Positions 8,907 to 17,100 of a stretch of 64,000 nucleotides of DNA are shown piece by piece. This stretch comes from Streptomyces lanatus (GTDB taxonomy: Bacteria > Actinomycetota > Actinomycetes > Streptomycetales > Streptomycetaceae), in NCBI RefSeq assembly GCF_014655715.1, contig NZ_BNBM01000008.1, positions 186,001 through 250,000 on the forward strand. Direction: 5' to 3'. A model generated the notes under the pieces. The model searched no databases and was not told the DNA's origin. It saw nothing but the letters and a program-made list of their open reading frames with translations. The position numbers were made by a program, and so were the translations under genes. Position 1 is the first letter of the stretch. Every line of letters begins with the position of its first letter.

Positions 8907-8931
8907 CATGTATCGCGACCGCACAAACATG
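8907..8931. promoter_or_regulatory. CATGT-N15-ACATG inverted repeat upstream of the fucosidase
   Basis: CATGT (8907-8911) and ACATG (8927-8931) form an inverted repeat, and GGCATGT also recurs directly at 8905 and 8931, 26 bases apart. The site is about 145 bases upstream of the fucosidase start and just before the fucose-gene remnants, so it may be what is left of a divergent control region. Evidence is the pattern only. Confidence 0.25.
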
Positions 8932-8963
8932 GCATGTCTCGTAGGTCCTTCATGGCTGACCCG

Positions 8964-9172
8964 AGTCGCCGAGTGGCAGTGCCGGTCTGCCCGCACGCGG
9001 TGGCGTCGGCCTGTGCGAGATGGTGCAGCACCTGTCGATGTTCGATTACGTCGCCGTCTCCTGCATGATCGAGGACCGGGTCATCGAGTACGTCGACCAC
9101 CTGCACGAGCACGCCGGGTCCCTCAACGAGTAGGCCTACCCGGACGACCCCGTCTGGACCGCCCGTGTCTGA
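8964..9172 (+). pseudogene. Remnant of L-fuconate dehydratase (enolase superfamily), C-terminal part
   Basis: The translation VAVPVCPHA, then after a one-base frame change GGVGLCEMVQHLSMFDYVAVS followed by EDRVIEYVDHLHEH, is the highly recognisable C-terminal barrel region of L-fuconate dehydratase. About 20 residues after EH are missing, and an in-frame TAG occurs where the next coding segment (AYPDDPVWTARV) continues to a natural TGA at 9170-9172. There is thus one frameshift, one deletion and one nonsense codon, and the first three quarters of the gene are gone. In intact pathways this enzyme dehydrates L-fuconate to 2-keto-3-deoxy-L-fuconate. The remnant lies head to head with the fucosidase gene and overlaps the start of the next remnant. 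Confidence 0.8.
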
Positions 9173-9423
9173 CGTCCAAACCCTCGTGGACGCCCACCAC
9201 TATGTGTGGGCTCTGGACGTCCGGCCGCAGCCCTGGCTGGACGAGTCCGGTCACGAGCCGATTCGCCGCAACGGCTGGGCGGACCTGACGTCCCCTGCGA
9301 TCGGCGACGTACTCGACGACCGACTGGACCCGGCTGGTGCGGGCACTGGCCAGGCGTTCCCAGGTCCGCCGCAAGGTGTCAGGGCTGATCACCGAGGCTG
9401 ACCACGAGAAGTGGACCGCCGAG
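9165..9423 (+). pseudogene. Remnant of amidohydrolase-2 family L-fucono-lactonase
   Basis: A GTG at 9165, overlapping the previous stop as in an operon, opens VSDVQTLVDAHHYVWALDVR, the N-terminal His-x-His metal motif (HHYVW, usually HHHVW) of amidohydrolase-2 lactonases. After PWLDESGHEPIRR the sequence jumps to WADLTSPAIGDVLDD, then shifts frame and continues as LVRALARRSQVRRKVSGLITEADHEKW, a C-terminal region of the same family. At about 9423 it runs without a break into aldo/keto reductase sequence. About two thirds of the enzyme is missing. The family hydrolyses sugar lactones; the fucose role is inferred from flanking fragments and the adjacent fucosidase. Confidence 0.75.
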
Positions 9424-9890
9424 CTGCGCGACCAGGGCGTGATCGGCGCGATCGGCGCCGGCTTGAACCAGTCGGCGATGCTCGCCCGCTTCCTGCGCGA
9501 GACGGCCGCCGACGTGGTGATGCCGGCCGGGCGCTACACACTCCTGGACCAGTCGGCGCTGGAGGACGTCCTGCCCGCCGCGGGAGAAGCATGAAGTACG
9601 ACTACCGCGACGCCCCGTCGGCCCTGGTCGTCCACGCTCGGGCGATCGCCGAGGTCTCCGCGGCGCACGGGACCACCCTGCCCGCCGCCGCGATCGCCTT
9701 TTCGTACACGCATCCCAGTATCATCAACGTCACTCTCGGCATGCGGACTCCGGAACAGGTCGTACGAAACGTGGAACTCCATGGTCAGCGCGTCCCCGAC
9801 GGTCTCTGGGACGATCTTCGCGCTGAGGGGCTGATCAGGTCGGACGTGCCCACGGAGCACGGTCGGGGGAGGGAGTCGCGGTGTCTCTGA
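9424..9890 (+). pseudogene. Remnant of aldo/keto reductase (L-fucose dehydrogenase type), two fragments
   Basis: The first fragment reads ELRDQGVIGAIGAGLNQSAM then AADVVMPAGRYTLLDQSALEDVLPAA and stops at 9592-9594. A second open frame from the ATG at 9591 (99 codons) reads MKYDYRDAPSALVVHARAIAE, then AHGTTLPAAAIAFSYTHP and VTLGMRTPEQVVRNVELH. Both halves match D-threo-aldose/L-fucose dehydrogenase-type aldo/keto reductases; the N-terminal half with the catalytic Tyr, and a central piece, are absent. Such enzymes oxidise L-fucose to the lactone, the first step of the same non-phosphorylating pathway. The second frame overlaps the start of the GntR regulator by 10 bases, so the original operon order is preserved. 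Confidence 0.8.
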
Positions 9891-10597
9891 CGGACAAGGC
9901 CATCGAGCAGATCCGTGAGCTGATCCGGACCGGCGCCCTGCCTCCGGGCTCCAAGCTCCCGCCGGAGCCGGACCTGGCCGCACAGTTGGGGTTGTCCCGC
10001 AACCTCGCCCGGGAAGCGGTCAAGGCACTGGCCGTGGCGCGGGTCCTGGAGGTCCGGCGCGGCGACGGCACCTATGTGACCAGCCTCCAGCCGAGCCTGC
10101 TCCTGGAGGGCCTCGGCGGTGCGGTGGAGCTGCTCCAGGGCGACTCGGTCGCCCTGCGGGACCTCATGGAGGTACGGCGGCTCCTCGAACCCATCGCCAC
10201 GGCCCTTGCCGCCACCCGGATCTCCGACGCCCAACTGGCCGAAGTGAAGCGGCATCTGGACGCCATGCGCGAGGCCCGCGAAGACGTCGAACAGCTCAAC
10301 GTCCACGACGCCGCCTTCCACCGCGCCGTCGTCACGGCCACCGGCAACGAGAGCCTCCTCACCCTCCTGGAAGGCATCTCCGGCCGCACCCTGCGCGCCC
10401 GCATCTGGCGCGGTCTGGTCGACGACAAGGCCGCGGGCCGCACCCTCGCCGAGCACGAGGCGATCTTCAACGCCCTCTCCACCCGAGACGCCGCCCTCAG
10501 CCAGGCCGCCGCACTGCTGCACGTGAGCAACACCGAACAGTGGCTACGGGAACACCTGCGCTCGGGCGGACCCCACCCGACCATCAACGGCGGCTGA
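9881..10597 (+). CDS. FadR-type GntR regulator (FCD domain), probable former fucose-operon regulator
   Basis: 238 residues from a GTG at 9881. Residues 1-70 are a GntR winged helix (KAIEQIRELIRTGALPPGSKLPPEPDLAAQLGLSRN, quoted in part, ending in RRGDGTYV). Residues 80-230 are an FCD effector domain, with the AAFHRAVVTATGN segment supplying the conserved metal-binding His/Asp region. FCD regulators usually respond to sugar acids or organic acids. Here the gene is intact although the three catabolic genes upstream of it are fragments, and its start overlaps the end of the aldo/keto reductase remnant. It may now act elsewhere, for instance on the intact fucosidase gene. Confidence 0.9.
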   Translation: MSLTDKAIEQIRELIRTGALPPGSKLPPEPDLAAQLGLSRNLAREAVKALAVARVLEVRRGDGTYVTSLQPSLLLEGLGGAVELLQGDSVALRDLMEVRRLLEPIATALAATRISDAQLAEVKRHLDAMREAREDVEQLNVHDAAFHRAVVTATGNESLLTLLEGISGRTLRARIWRGLVDDKAAGRTLAEHEAIFNALSTRDAALSQAAALLHVSNTEQWLREHLRSGGPHPTINGG

Positions 10598-10637
10598 CCC
10601 GACATCAGAGCCAAGGCGCTCCCCACGGCACGGTCGG

Positions 10638-10705
10638 TCAGCAGGTGGAGTTGGTCTGGGTGAGGAGGCCGAGCCGCCATGGGAGGAGGTTGTAGTCGCC
10701 GTCCG
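10638..10705 (-). pseudogene. Possible minus-strand remnant of an unidentified secreted protein C-terminus
   Basis: On the minus strand this stretch reads TDGDYNLLPWRLGLLTQTNSTC followed by a TGA at 10640-10638, which has the look of a real protein end rather than antisense noise. Nothing upstream continues it, and a plus-strand GH2 remnant abuts it. I cannot name the family. Confidence is low. Confidence 0.25.
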
Positions 10706-10711
10706 TGTTGG

Positions 10712-10861
10712 GCCGCCACCCTCAACGGCACCTCCCTGGGAACCGTCAGCAGCAGCGACCACATCTTCAGGTGGACCGACGTCACACTGAAGCCGGGCCA
10801 GAACACCGTGACAGTCACCGCGACCATCAACGGCTCCACGCACACCGACACCGTGGACTGA
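10712..10861 (+). pseudogene. C-terminal remnant of a GH2-type glycoside hydrolase
   Basis: About 49 residues, AATLNGTSLGTVSSSDHIF then RWTDVTLKPGQNTVTVTATI and GSTHTDTVDW, ending at a TGA. This resembles the C-terminal beta-sandwich (DUF4982-like) of secreted GH2 beta-galactosidase/glucuronidase-type enzymes, where NGxSLG and FxWxDVxLxxGxN are typical. The catalytic portion is absent and an upstream in-frame ATG at 10679 gives no meaningful sequence. It is a leftover in the same decayed zone as the fucose genes. Confidence 0.6.
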
Positions 10862-10966
10862 ACCCTCGACTGAGATCGGGTCCGGGACGGGCGCGTCCGC
10901 CACCGGTCGGTGGGTGTACGTGTGCTGCGGCCGGTCGCGTACTCAGTCGCAACGACTGCGGTGGTG

Positions 10967-11455
10967 TTACCTGAGGGACTCGAATGGGTTCGAGAACGAG
11001 GTCAAGTCGCTCACGCGGACCAGGCTGAGCTCGCCGGGTTCGATCTCGTAGCCGGACAGGACCACTTCAGTGGTCTCGACGCGTCCCCGTGCGATCCAGC
11101 AACGGTTGCCGCTGTTGCGCCAGAGCTCGAACGTCATGGGTTTCCCGTCCGTGGTGATGGTGACGGGTTCGGACGCCGGAAACTCGGCCGGGGGTTCCTC
11201 GCCAGGGTGGTAGTACATCCCGAAAGCGCGTTGCAGCGCTTCGCCGGCTTCTGCATTTCCGGAGGAGGCGCTGAAGACCGTGAGGTGCTCGACCTGGGGG
11301 TCGTAGTACGGAGAGCCGAACCACAGGGTCACATGGATGTCGCCGGTGATCTCGTCGTAGCCGTGGCCCATGACCTGCCGTGATTCCGGCCAGTTGGCGT
11401 CGACGGCGAAGATGCTGAAGCCTTCCGCCGAGAGGGGGGTGCCTTGACCGGTCAT
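10967..11455 (-). CDS. Hypothetical protein, 162 residues
   Basis: The ATG at 11455 is preceded by GGGAGA at suitable spacing, so I start here (MTGQGTPLSAEGFSIFAVD) although the frame is open further upstream. The protein contains HGYDEITGDIHVTLWFGSP and VEHLTVFSASSGNAEAGEAL and ends SNPFESLR. There is no signal peptide, membrane helix or recognisable catalytic motif. Codon use fits its neighbours. I do not recognise the family. A broken reductase fragment lies upstream and a GH2 remnant downstream. Confidence 0.55.
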   Translation of the reverse strand: MTGQGTPLSAEGFSIFAVDANWPESRQVMGHGYDEITGDIHVTLWFGSPYYDPQVEHLTVFSASSGNAEAGEALQRAFGMYYHPGEEPPAEFPASEPVTITTDGKPMTFELWRNSGNRCWIARGRVETTEVVLSGYEIEPGELSLVRVSDLTSFSNPFESLR

Positions 11456-11481
11456 GAGATCTCCCGCGTACTCGTCCGTGA

Positions 11482-11843
11482 TCAGGCATCCTGCCACCGC
11501 GAGAGAAACGGCGGGAAGCGGGGGCGGCCATCCACGGCCTGGGCCTGAGTCCAGGCCGGGTCGTCGCCGGCGATGGGGAGGGCGCTGCGGTCGGGGGCGC
11601 CGGCGGCGCGGGCGAGGTTGAGGAGCGGGTGGGCATGGGCGTTGTGGAACACCTTGACCACACGGGATTCGGGGAGGTGTCGCTGGAGGAGTTCGCTGCT
11701 GGTGATGGTGTTCGCGTCCAGCTCGGCGATCCGGCCGTCGCGCTGGGGGTAGTAGTTGAGGGTGTCGAGGACCGTCTTGCCGGCGAGAGCCTTTTCGCCG
11801 AGGTCGGTGACGAGGTCGGCGAGGGTTTCGGGACCCCGACAGG
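11482..11843 (-). pseudogene. Remnant of F420/NADP-type reductase (COG2085-like Rossmann protein)
   Basis: The minus strand reads PETLADLVTDLGEKALAGK, then TVLDTLNYYPQRDGRIAELD, ITSSELLQRHLPESRVVKVF and DRSALPIAGDD. This is the central portion of NADPH-dependent F420 reductase-like proteins, in which D(T)NNYY and VVKxFN are typical. The N-terminal GxGxxG region is absent: sequence becomes foreign just before PETLA. After IAGDD the frame ends in about 20 unrelated codons and a stop at 11482-11484. There is no start codon with a ribosome-binding site, so I call it a truncated pseudogene. Confidence 0.7.
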
Positions 11844-11899
11844 TCAGTCATTGACCGCCCGGGTGCAGGGCGGCGGGTCAGGCGTGCCGGACGGGTGGA

Positions 11900-12754
11900 T
11901 CAGTCGCCCCGGTAGAGCTCGGTGAGCAGTTCGATCGCCGCCTGGGTGGCGGGGTGCGGGTCGTCCTTCCACCACGTGAGGCGTACGGCGATGGGCTCCG
12001 CGTCGCGGACCGGACGGTAGACGATGCCGGGGCGGGGGTACTGGTGCGCGGTGGACTCCGCGGTCATGCCGACGCAGCGCCCGCTGGAGATCACGGTCAG
12101 CCAGTCGTCGACGTCGTGGGTCTCCTCGGTCGCCGGGCGGGAGCCGGGCGGCCACAGCTCGGGTGTGGTGGTGCCGGTCCGCCGGTCGATCAGCAGGACA
12201 CGGTCGCTGAGGTCGGCGAGACGCAGCGACCGGCGTGCGGCCAGGGGGTCCTCGGCGGAGAGGGCACACATGCGTCGCTCCAGGCCGATGATGGCTCCAT
12301 CGAAGCGGCGGTCGTCCAGGGGGTTGCGGACGACGGCCAGTTCGCAGGCGCCCTCGGCTAGGCCGGCGGTCGCTGAGTTGACGCGGATGAGGTGCAGGTC
12401 AGTCCCGGGGTGCTGCTGCGCCCAGCGGCGCTGGAACGTGGGCGTGTGGCGGCCGATCGCCGACCAGGCATAGCCGATCCGCAGGACGGCGTGGCCCGAT
12501 GTGGCCTCCCGGACCAGGTCGTCAACCTCGCCGAGCACCCGCCTGGCATGGGCGACGACCCGCAGTCCCGTCGCGGTCGGTGTCACCTCGCGTGAGGTGC
12601 GCCGGAGCAGCCGCGCCCCCAGGGCCCGTTCGAGTGATGCCAGGGTCCTGGACACCGCCGCCTGCGAGACGCCCAGTGCGATGGCCGCGTCGGTGAAGGT
12701 GCCCTCGTCGACGATCGCGACGAGACAGCGCAACTGACGCAGCTCCACATCCAT
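11900..12754 (-). CDS. LysR family transcriptional regulator
   Basis: 284 residues beginning MDVELRQLRCLVAIVDEGTF. The N-terminal winged helix is canonical: DAAIALGVSQAAVSRTLASLERALG, quoted in part, then LLRRTSREVTPTATG. The remainder is a periplasmic-binding-like effector domain. It is divergent from an EamA exporter with 68 bases between the preferred starts, so it probably controls that exporter in response to the compound exported. Confidence 0.92.
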   Translation of the reverse strand: MDVELRQLRCLVAIVDEGTFTDAAIALGVSQAAVSRTLASLERALGARLLRRTSREVTPTATGLRVVAHARRVLGEVDDLVREATSGHAVLRIGYAWSAIGRHTPTFQRRWAQQHPGTDLHLIRVNSATAGLAEGACELAVVRNPLDDRRFDGAIIGLERRMCALSAEDPLAARRSLRLADLSDRVLLIDRRTGTTTPELWPPGSRPATEETHDVDDWLTVISSGRCVGMTAESTAHQYPRPGIVYRPVRDAEPIAVRLTWWKDDPHPATQAAIELLTELYRGD

Positions 12755-12822
12755 GACTCAAGTGTATGGATCCGTCGGCAGACGCATTTTGTGCAAGCGG
12801 GAATCGGATTCACCATCGCATC

Positions 12823-13725
12823 ATGCGAAGCGCGCCTGCCCCGGTTTCCGTATCCTCCGCTCCGTCCCCGGGCTCTTCGGTCCCGGCGCCCTCCCGGGGA
12901 CGGCTGGCCGGTGTGGCGACGATGGCCGGCAGCGGCCTGTCGAACCAGGTCGGCGCCGCCATCGGTTCCCTTGCCTTCCCGGTCATCGGGCCCATCGGCG
13001 TCGTCGCGGTCCGCCAGTACGTCGCCGCGATCGTCCTGCTCGCCGTGGGCCGCCCTCGGCTGCGGGACTTCACCTGGGCGCAGTGGTGGCCGGTGCTGGG
13101 GCTCGCCGTGGTGTTCGGGACCATGAACCTGTCCCTCTACACCGCCATCGACCGCATCGGCCTCGGTCTGGCGGTCACGTTGGAGTTCCTGGGACCGCTC
13201 ACGATCGCCCTCGCCGCGGCCCGCCGCCGCGTCGACGCCTTCGCCGCCGTGATCGCCGCGGCCGGTGTCGTCACCCTGATGCGTCCCCAGCCCTCGACCG
13301 ACTACGTCGGGATGGGCCTGGGCCTGCTCGCCGCGTGCTGCTGGGCGTCGTACATCCTCCTCAACCGCACCGTCGGCCGCCGCATCCCGGGCGCACAGGG
13401 CTCCGCCACGGCGGCCGGGATCTCCGCGCTCACCTTCCTGCCGATCGGCGTCATCCTCGTCCTGCACGAGACGCCGACCGCCGCGGCAGTCGGCTACGCC
13501 GTCGTGGCCGGTGTGCTCTCCTCGGCGGTGCCCTACCTCGCCGACCTGTTCACGCTGCGCCGTGTGCCCGCCCAGGCGTTCGGGCTCTTCATGAGCGTCA
13601 ACCCGCTGCTCGCCGCCCTCGTCGGCTGGATCGGTCTCGGCCAGAACCTGGGCTGGACGGAATGGGCGAGCATCGGCGCCATCGTGGCCGCCAACGCCCT
13701 CAGCATCCTCGTACGACGCGGGTGA
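12823..13725 (+). CDS. EamA/DMT family exporter (RhtA-like)
   Basis: 300 residues if the ATG at 12823 is used (MRSAPAPVSVSS). An in-frame ATG at 12766 would add 19 non-hydrophobic residues and nearly abut the divergent LysR gene, so it is less likely. About ten hydrophobic segments in two repeated halves, with signatures such as VVFGTMNLSLYTAIDRIGLG and LEFLGPL, match threonine/homoserine-type drug/metabolite exporters. It likely exports an amino acid or related small metabolite under the divergent LysR. A strong hairpin follows its stop codon. Confidence 0.9.
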   Translation: MRSAPAPVSVSSAPSPGSSVPAPSRGRLAGVATMAGSGLSNQVGAAIGSLAFPVIGPIGVVAVRQYVAAIVLLAVGRPRLRDFTWAQWWPVLGLAVVFGTMNLSLYTAIDRIGLGLAVTLEFLGPLTIALAAARRRVDAFAAVIAAAGVVTLMRPQPSTDYVGMGLGLLAACCWASYILLNRTVGRRIPGAQGSATAAGISALTFLPIGVILVLHETPTAAAVGYAVVAGVLSSAVPYLADLFTLRRVPAQAFGLFMSVNPLLAALVGWIGLGQNLGWTEWASIGAIVAANALSILVRRG

Positions 13726-13745
13726 TGACGGAGTGCTGCCCTTCT

Positions 13746-13781
13746 CTCCTTGCGGGGCACAGGGAAGTGTCCCGCAAGGAG
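13746..13781 (+). terminator. Strong hairpin terminator after the EamA gene
   Basis: CTCCTTGCGGG (13746-13756) pairs perfectly with CCCGCAAGGAG (13771-13781). The inner bases G-CAC/GTG-T extend the stem to about 15 bp with a six-base loop. It lies 20 bases after the EamA stop codon. There is no T-tract, as is common in Streptomyces terminators. Confidence 0.75.
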
Positions 13782-13813
13782 TGGCCGTCCGACCGGCCGG
13801 GTGCGGCCCGTGC

Positions 13814-14053
13814 TCAGGAGAAGCCGGGGACGAAGCGCTCGATCGAGCCGCCGCCCTTCTCGCCCTGCCGGGCCTTGTTGATCTCGCCGACGAGGCGGTC
13901 GGTCAGCGGGAAGTTGGCCTTGCCCCACGTGGAGTTCCACAGGGCGTTGCGGGGCGCGTCGGCCATGTTCTCCATGGAGACCAGGGCGGGCTCGTCCCGC
14001 TTGCCGTTGCCCCAGATCCTCGGCACCTCGCCCCACTTGGCGAAGCGGAACAA
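13814..14053 (-). pseudogene. Truncated C-terminal fragment of an unidentified protein
   Basis: The minus-strand frame gives FRFAKWGEVPRIWGNGKRDEP, quoted in part, then ALVSMENMADAPRNALW, DRLVGEINKARQGEKGGG and SIERFVPGFS with a stop at 13814. Composition and codon use look like a real protein end, but the frame opens only at a TTG without a ribosome-binding site at 14053 and lacks any N-terminal domain. I do not recognise the family. It probably represents the tail of a deleted gene in this remnant-rich zone. Confidence 0.45.
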
Positions 14054-14148
14054 TCTGCGTCACATCTGTCCTGCGGACATTGCCGAGGGACCGGGCGGAA
14101 ACGTAGCTTTGGCGCCATTCGTAGGTTAAAGCGTTTGAAGGGTGCCTC

Positions 14149-17100
14149 GTGGGACGACGTGAGAAGCCACTCGACCCCGAGGCCGGCCCCGTCCAGCGGC
14201 TCGCGCATGACCTGCGTGTCCTGAGAGAGAAGGCCGGGAAACCGCCGTACCGGGAAATGGCCGAGCGGGCGGGCTACTCCACGACCGCGCTGTCCCAGGC
14301 GGCGGCCGGTGATCAACTGCCGTCGGTGGCGGTGGTGCGCGCCTACGTCGAGGCCCTGGACGCCGACCCGGGCGAATGGGAGCGGCGCTGGCGGGAGGCG
14401 GACGACGAGCTCCGGGCACCCTCGCCGGACGAGAGGGCGCCGTACCGGGGGCTGGCCCGCTTCGAACCGGACCACAGCGACCTGTTCTTCGGCCGGGAGG
14501 CGCTCGTCGCCCAGTTGGTGGAGTTGGTGCACGAGCACCGGTTCGCGGCGGTGTTCGGGCCTTCGGGCAGCGGCAAGTCCTCGCTGCTGCGGGCCGGGCT
14601 GATACCCCGGTTGCGGCAGGCGGGGGGTGCCCGGCGGCCCGAGGTCATCCGCGTACTGACACCCGGCGAGCGGCCCGCACGCACACACGAGAAGGCGCTC
14701 ACCCCGCGCGACGGCGACGGGGAGACCTGGGTGGTCGTCGACCAGTTCGAGGAACTGTTCACCCTGTGCCATGACCGCGCCGAACGCCACCGTTTCCTCG
14801 AACTGCTGCTGGCCGCCTCGCGGCCCGAGAGCCGGCTGCGGGTCGTGGTCGCGGTCCGCGGTGACTTCTACGGCCACTGCGCCGACCACCGTGAGCTGGC
14901 CGAGGCCGTCTGGCGGGCCAACCTGCTGGTCGGCCCGATGAGCCGGGACGAGCTGCGCGAGGCGATCACCGGGCCGGCCACCGCGGCCGGGCTGAACGTG
15001 GAGCGTTCCCTCACCGCCGCGATCATCGACGAGGTGGTCGACCGGCCGGGAGCGCTCCCCTTGCTCTCCCACGCGTTGCTGGAGACGTGGCGCCGGCGCC
15101 GCGGCCGGTTGCTGACGCTGGCGGCCTACGAGGAGACGGGCGGGGTCCGGGGTGCCATCGCGGCGACCGCGGAGGAGGTGTACGGCGGGCTGTCGGCCGC
15201 AGAGGGCCGTACCGCGCGGCGCGTCCTGCTGAGGTTGATCGCCCCTGGTGACAACACGGCCGACACCCGTCGCCCGGCGTCCCGGGCAGAGCTCGGCAGC
15301 GACGCGCGTGACGTGCTGGAACGCCTCGTCGCCGCCCGACTGGTCACCCTCGACGGCGACACGGTCGAACTGGCCCACGAGGTGCTGATCACCGGCTGGC
15401 CGCGCCTCGCGGGCTGGATCGAGGAGGGCCGGGACCGCCTGATCGCCCAACGCCGGCTCGGCGGGGCGGCCCGCGCCTGGGAGGAACTGGAGCGGGATCC
15501 CGGGGCGCTGTACCGGGGGACGCGGCTGGCGGGGGCGGAGGAGCTCTTCGCCCGGCAGTCGAAGGGCGACCAGCCGGGGGACGACCAGCGGAATGACGAC
15601 CTCACCCCGTTGGAGCGATCCTTCCTCACCGTTTCCGTCCGGGCCCGGGACGCCGAGCGGGAGGCCGCCTCCCGCGCCGCACGACGCACACGTTCCCTGA
15701 CCGTCGGTCTGTCCGTGTTCCTCGTGCTGGCCCTGGCCGCGGGTCTGGTCGCCTGGCAGCGGGACCGGGTGAGTCAGGAGGAGGCAGCCAAGGCCGCCGC
15801 CCGCAAGCTGGCCTCCGTGGCGGACGGACTGCGTGCCACCGATCCCCGCACCGCGGCCCTGCTCGGGGTCGCCGCATGGAAGATCGCCCCGCTCACCGAG
15901 TCCCGCTCGGCGCTGCTGGGCGCCCTGGCGCAGCCGGAGCGGGACGCCTTCACCGATCCCCAGGCGGGCAAGGGCGTGCGGCGTTTCCTCACCGACGGCG
16001 GCCGGACCCTGCTCAGGGTCGACGGCACCACGGTGACCGCCCGGAACGTGGGCGACCACAAGGTCACCGCCACGTACCACCTGCCGGCCGGTACGGAGGT
16101 GGGCGACGCCGGTCCCGACTCCCGCTTCCTCGACGTCATCGGTCCGGACGGGGGCCAGCGGCTGTGGAACCTCCCTCGGGCCGGATCCGCCGCCGAGTCG
16201 AGCGACGTATCGCCGGCGGGCGCCGCGTCCGACGGGAGCGCCTACCTCACCGCGCCACCCAACGCCCCCGGCACCGCCCGGCTGCACCGCACGGAAGACG
16301 GCAAGGTCGTCTTCAGCACCGGCCTCACCCGCGCGCTCGCCACGGCGGCCGTCGGCCCCGGTGGCCGCGTGCTCGCGCTCTGCCCCACCGAGGGGCAGCC
16401 GCAACTGTGGGACACCGTCGGCGGCAAACCGCTGTCGGGGGAGTGGGAGAAGGCGGACAAGGCCCTGTGCGGTACCGGCTCCGGCGCGGACAGTGGGCCG
16501 CACCTGCTGCGGTTCAGCGGGGACGGCAAGCGGCTGGCCGCGCTCTACGGCACCAGGGCCCTGGTCTGGGACGTGGGCAGCGGGCGTACGCTCGCCGACT
16601 TCGCGGGCGGCGACGGCACCGGTTTCACACAGGCCGATCTGTCCCCCGACGGGGAGTTCCTGGCCACGACGGGCGAGGACGAACTCGTCGTGTGGCGGCT
16701 GTCGACCGGCGGCACCCCGGTCTTCCGGCGACCGCTGCCGGGGTCCGAGGCACGCGGGCTGACCTGGGACCGGGGCGGCGCTCACCTGCTGCGCTACCTC
16801 GACGGCGCCACGGTCCACACCCTTGACCTGGCCTCCCGGCTCACCCCGCGCTGGCAGACCACTCCGGCCGACGCGAGCCTGCTCAGCCCGGACGGTGCCA
16901 CCCTGGCCACCGTCACCCGGTCCGGCGCCGGTTACCGCTTCGAGCTGCGCTCCACGGGCACGGGAGCCCGCCTCGCACACGCGCGGCTCGGTCCGCTGCC
17001 GAGCCTCTCCGACAGCGAAACCCCGCTGTTGGCCTTCAGTCCGGACGGCCGCGCGCTGGCCGTCGCCGACACCGCCGCCACGCACGGCTCCCTGCGACTG

